Shown here in pieces: positions 63,205-64,000 of a stretch of 64,000 bases of DNA (positions within the stretch are counted from its first letter, which is position 1; each line of letters opens with the position of its first letter). The stretch lies in contig NZ_CAJHCP010000007.1 in assembly GCF_904848625.1 (NCBI RefSeq), positions 434,001 to 498,000 on the forward strand, written 5' to 3'. Position numbers and translations under genes: made by a program. The notes beneath the pieces are model-generated. The model was not told the DNA's origin, ran no database searches, and saw nothing but the letters and a program-made list of their open reading frames with translations. This DNA comes from Paraburkholderia metrosideri (GTDB lineage Bacteria > Pseudomonadota > Gammaproteobacteria > Burkholderiales > Burkholderiaceae).

Positions 63205-63927
63205 TCAGCGCGGCAGCAGGCGGCTCAGCGCAGCGCTGGCCAGAGCGCCGATCTGCGTCAGGAAGTCGGTGGCCATGCCGTCGTGAAAGCGGCGGGCATC
63301 CGCCGAACCCATCACTAGAAGCCCGAACGTGGGCGCTTCTTCCTTGCCCTCGGGATCGCGCAGCGCGAGCAACGCGATCGATTCGGTGGCGTGCGGCTGA
63401 TCGGCCGCGCCGTTGCCGGAGCCGTTTTCATCGGCCACCGCGCTCACTGCCGGCACCAGCCACTGCGCGGCCTCGAAGCCGGTGTTCGCGCCACAGTAAG
63501 GCGAGGTCAGGCTATTGGCGAAAATCCGCACTTCTTCGCCGACATGGCGGGCGAAATCGGCCTGTGTGTAAGGCTCAGCGACATCCCACACCCGCAACGC
63601 GGCTTGCGGCACGTCGAAAATTTCGCGCAAGCCATTGGCGATGGTGCGCGGCAACGCATACGGATCGCGCTCGCCCAGCACGCGAATCGTCCAGCGGTTG
63701 AATTTCGACGCGATGCTGTCGTTCTCGTGACCGTAACGCAGCAACTCGGCCAGACGCCGTTCGAGATGCTTGTTCTTGTCGCGCAGCATTTCCATCTGCC
63801 GCTCCTGCAGCGACACCGCGGCTTTGCCGTGCGGGTTCGCGAGCCGGATAGTCGCGAGCATTTCCGCGTGGTCGGCGAAGAATTCGGGGGTGGCGAGCAG
63901 GTAGTCGGCGACTTCGCGATCGTTCAT
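63205..63927 (-). CDS. DUF484 family protein
   Basis: Protein of 240 residues: an N-terminal MNDREVADYLLATPEFFADH helix pair, a coiled coil (about 40-75, LQERQMEMLRDKNKHLERRL), and a GAF-like C-terminal domain. DUF484 proteins sit beside xerC in many proteobacteria but their role is not known. Start ATG 63927 fits the family; a TTG at 63978 would add 17 residues. Confidence 0.88.
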   Translation of the reverse strand: MNDREVADYLLATPEFFADHAEMLATIRLANPHGKAAVSLQERQMEMLRDKNKHLERRLAELLRYGHENDSIASKFNRWTIRVLGERDPYALPRTIANGLREIFDVPQAALRVWDVAEPYTQADFARHVGEEVRIFANSLTSPYCGANTGFEAAQWLVPAVSAVADENGSGNGAADQPHATESIALLALRDPEGKEEAPTFGLLVMGSADARRFHDGMATDFLTQIGALASAALSRLLPR

Positions 63928-63978
63928 GGTTTCGGCTAAAGGACTACGGGACGCCGCCTGAGGCGGCGCATCGGTCAA

Positions 63979-64000
63979 TCAGTTCAGACGGCCGTTCATC
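63979..64000 (-). CDS. Last codons of an upstream gene, probably dapF
   Basis: Only the stop and about six codons (MNGRLN) of a minus-strand gene are inside the window. dapF is the expected neighbour from conserved order dapF-DUF484-xerC; the sequence itself cannot show this. Confidence 0.3.

Noticed and set aside
1..64000. CRISPR arrays, insertion sequences, rRNA
   Set aside because: No spaced direct repeats, transposase or rRNA sequence was seen on reading both strands.

Overview
The window looks like a stretch of the main chromosome of a Burkholderiales bacterium, most likely Paraburkholderia or a close Burkholderia relative. The basis is high-GC coding sequence throughout, typical beta-proteobacterial gene order (mreBCD-mrdA-rodA facing gatCAB; cobW-dksA-hslV-hslU; metX-metW; rsmB-DUF4390-ntrY-ntrX), a GTP-type PEP carboxykinase and a C1-type DksA. 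Nearly everything is housekeeping or conserved accessory content. I see no rRNA, CRISPR array, prophage or insertion sequence. Genus assignment is inference from familiarity, not from a search.

Layout. 1-4.6 kb: 3' end of dbpA, a methionine-type aminotransferase, an orphan amino-acid binding protein, an AraC regulator and a LysE-type exporter. 4.6-7.8 kb: a two-gene operon in which an ATP-grasp ligase-like protein overlaps a phosphoserine aminotransferase, then about 700 bp of non-coding DNA and tRNA-Lys(CTT). 7.8-17.1 kb: thioesterase, patatin-like lipase, a 2-hydroxyacid dehydrogenase divergent from pckG (with a perfect CRP-type site between them), a LysR regulator and topoisomerase III. 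17.1-24.3 kb: thioredoxin-like protein, dprA, def-fmt, a second LysE exporter, htpX. 22.8-28.2 kb: rsmB, DUF4390 and an NtrY/NtrX-type two-component pair in one overlapping operon, then tRNA-Phe. 28.2-32.2 kb: queC-queE-queD for preQ0 synthesis, then an HpcH/HpaI aldolase and a Sel1-repeat protein. 32.2-38.7 kb: the rod-shape operon mreB-mreC-mreD-mrdA-rodA on the minus strand. 39-44.4 kb: gatC-gatA-gatB, a PPK2-type kinase and exonuclease III. 44.4-51.8 kb: minus-strand argB, a HAD nucleotidase, slmA, metX, metW, an AmpG-like permease and an M48 protease. 52-56 kb: a small CWC cysteine-rich protein, a TPR glycosyltransferase-like protein and a RegB/RegA-type redox two-component pair. 56-64 kb: hslU, hslV, dksA, a zinc-type COG0523 GTPase, rlmI, xerC, a DUF484 protein and the last codons of an upstream gene, probably dapF.

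Working together: three modules are complete (GatCAB for Gln-tRNA/Asn-tRNA amidation, QueCED for the 7-deazaguanine precursor, Mre/RodA/PBP2 for lateral wall growth). Two redox or envelope signalling pairs (NtrY/NtrX-like and RegB/RegA-like) lie within 30 kb of each other. The strongest candidate for an uncharacterised system is the serC-like/ATP-grasp operon at 4.7-7.1 kb. Other points worth checking are the NtrX that lacks its sigma54 ATPase domain, the DksA with only one of four zinc-finger cysteines beside a His-rich COG0523 GTPase, the CRP-type operator at the pckG divergent region, and several perfect palindromes and structured leaders.
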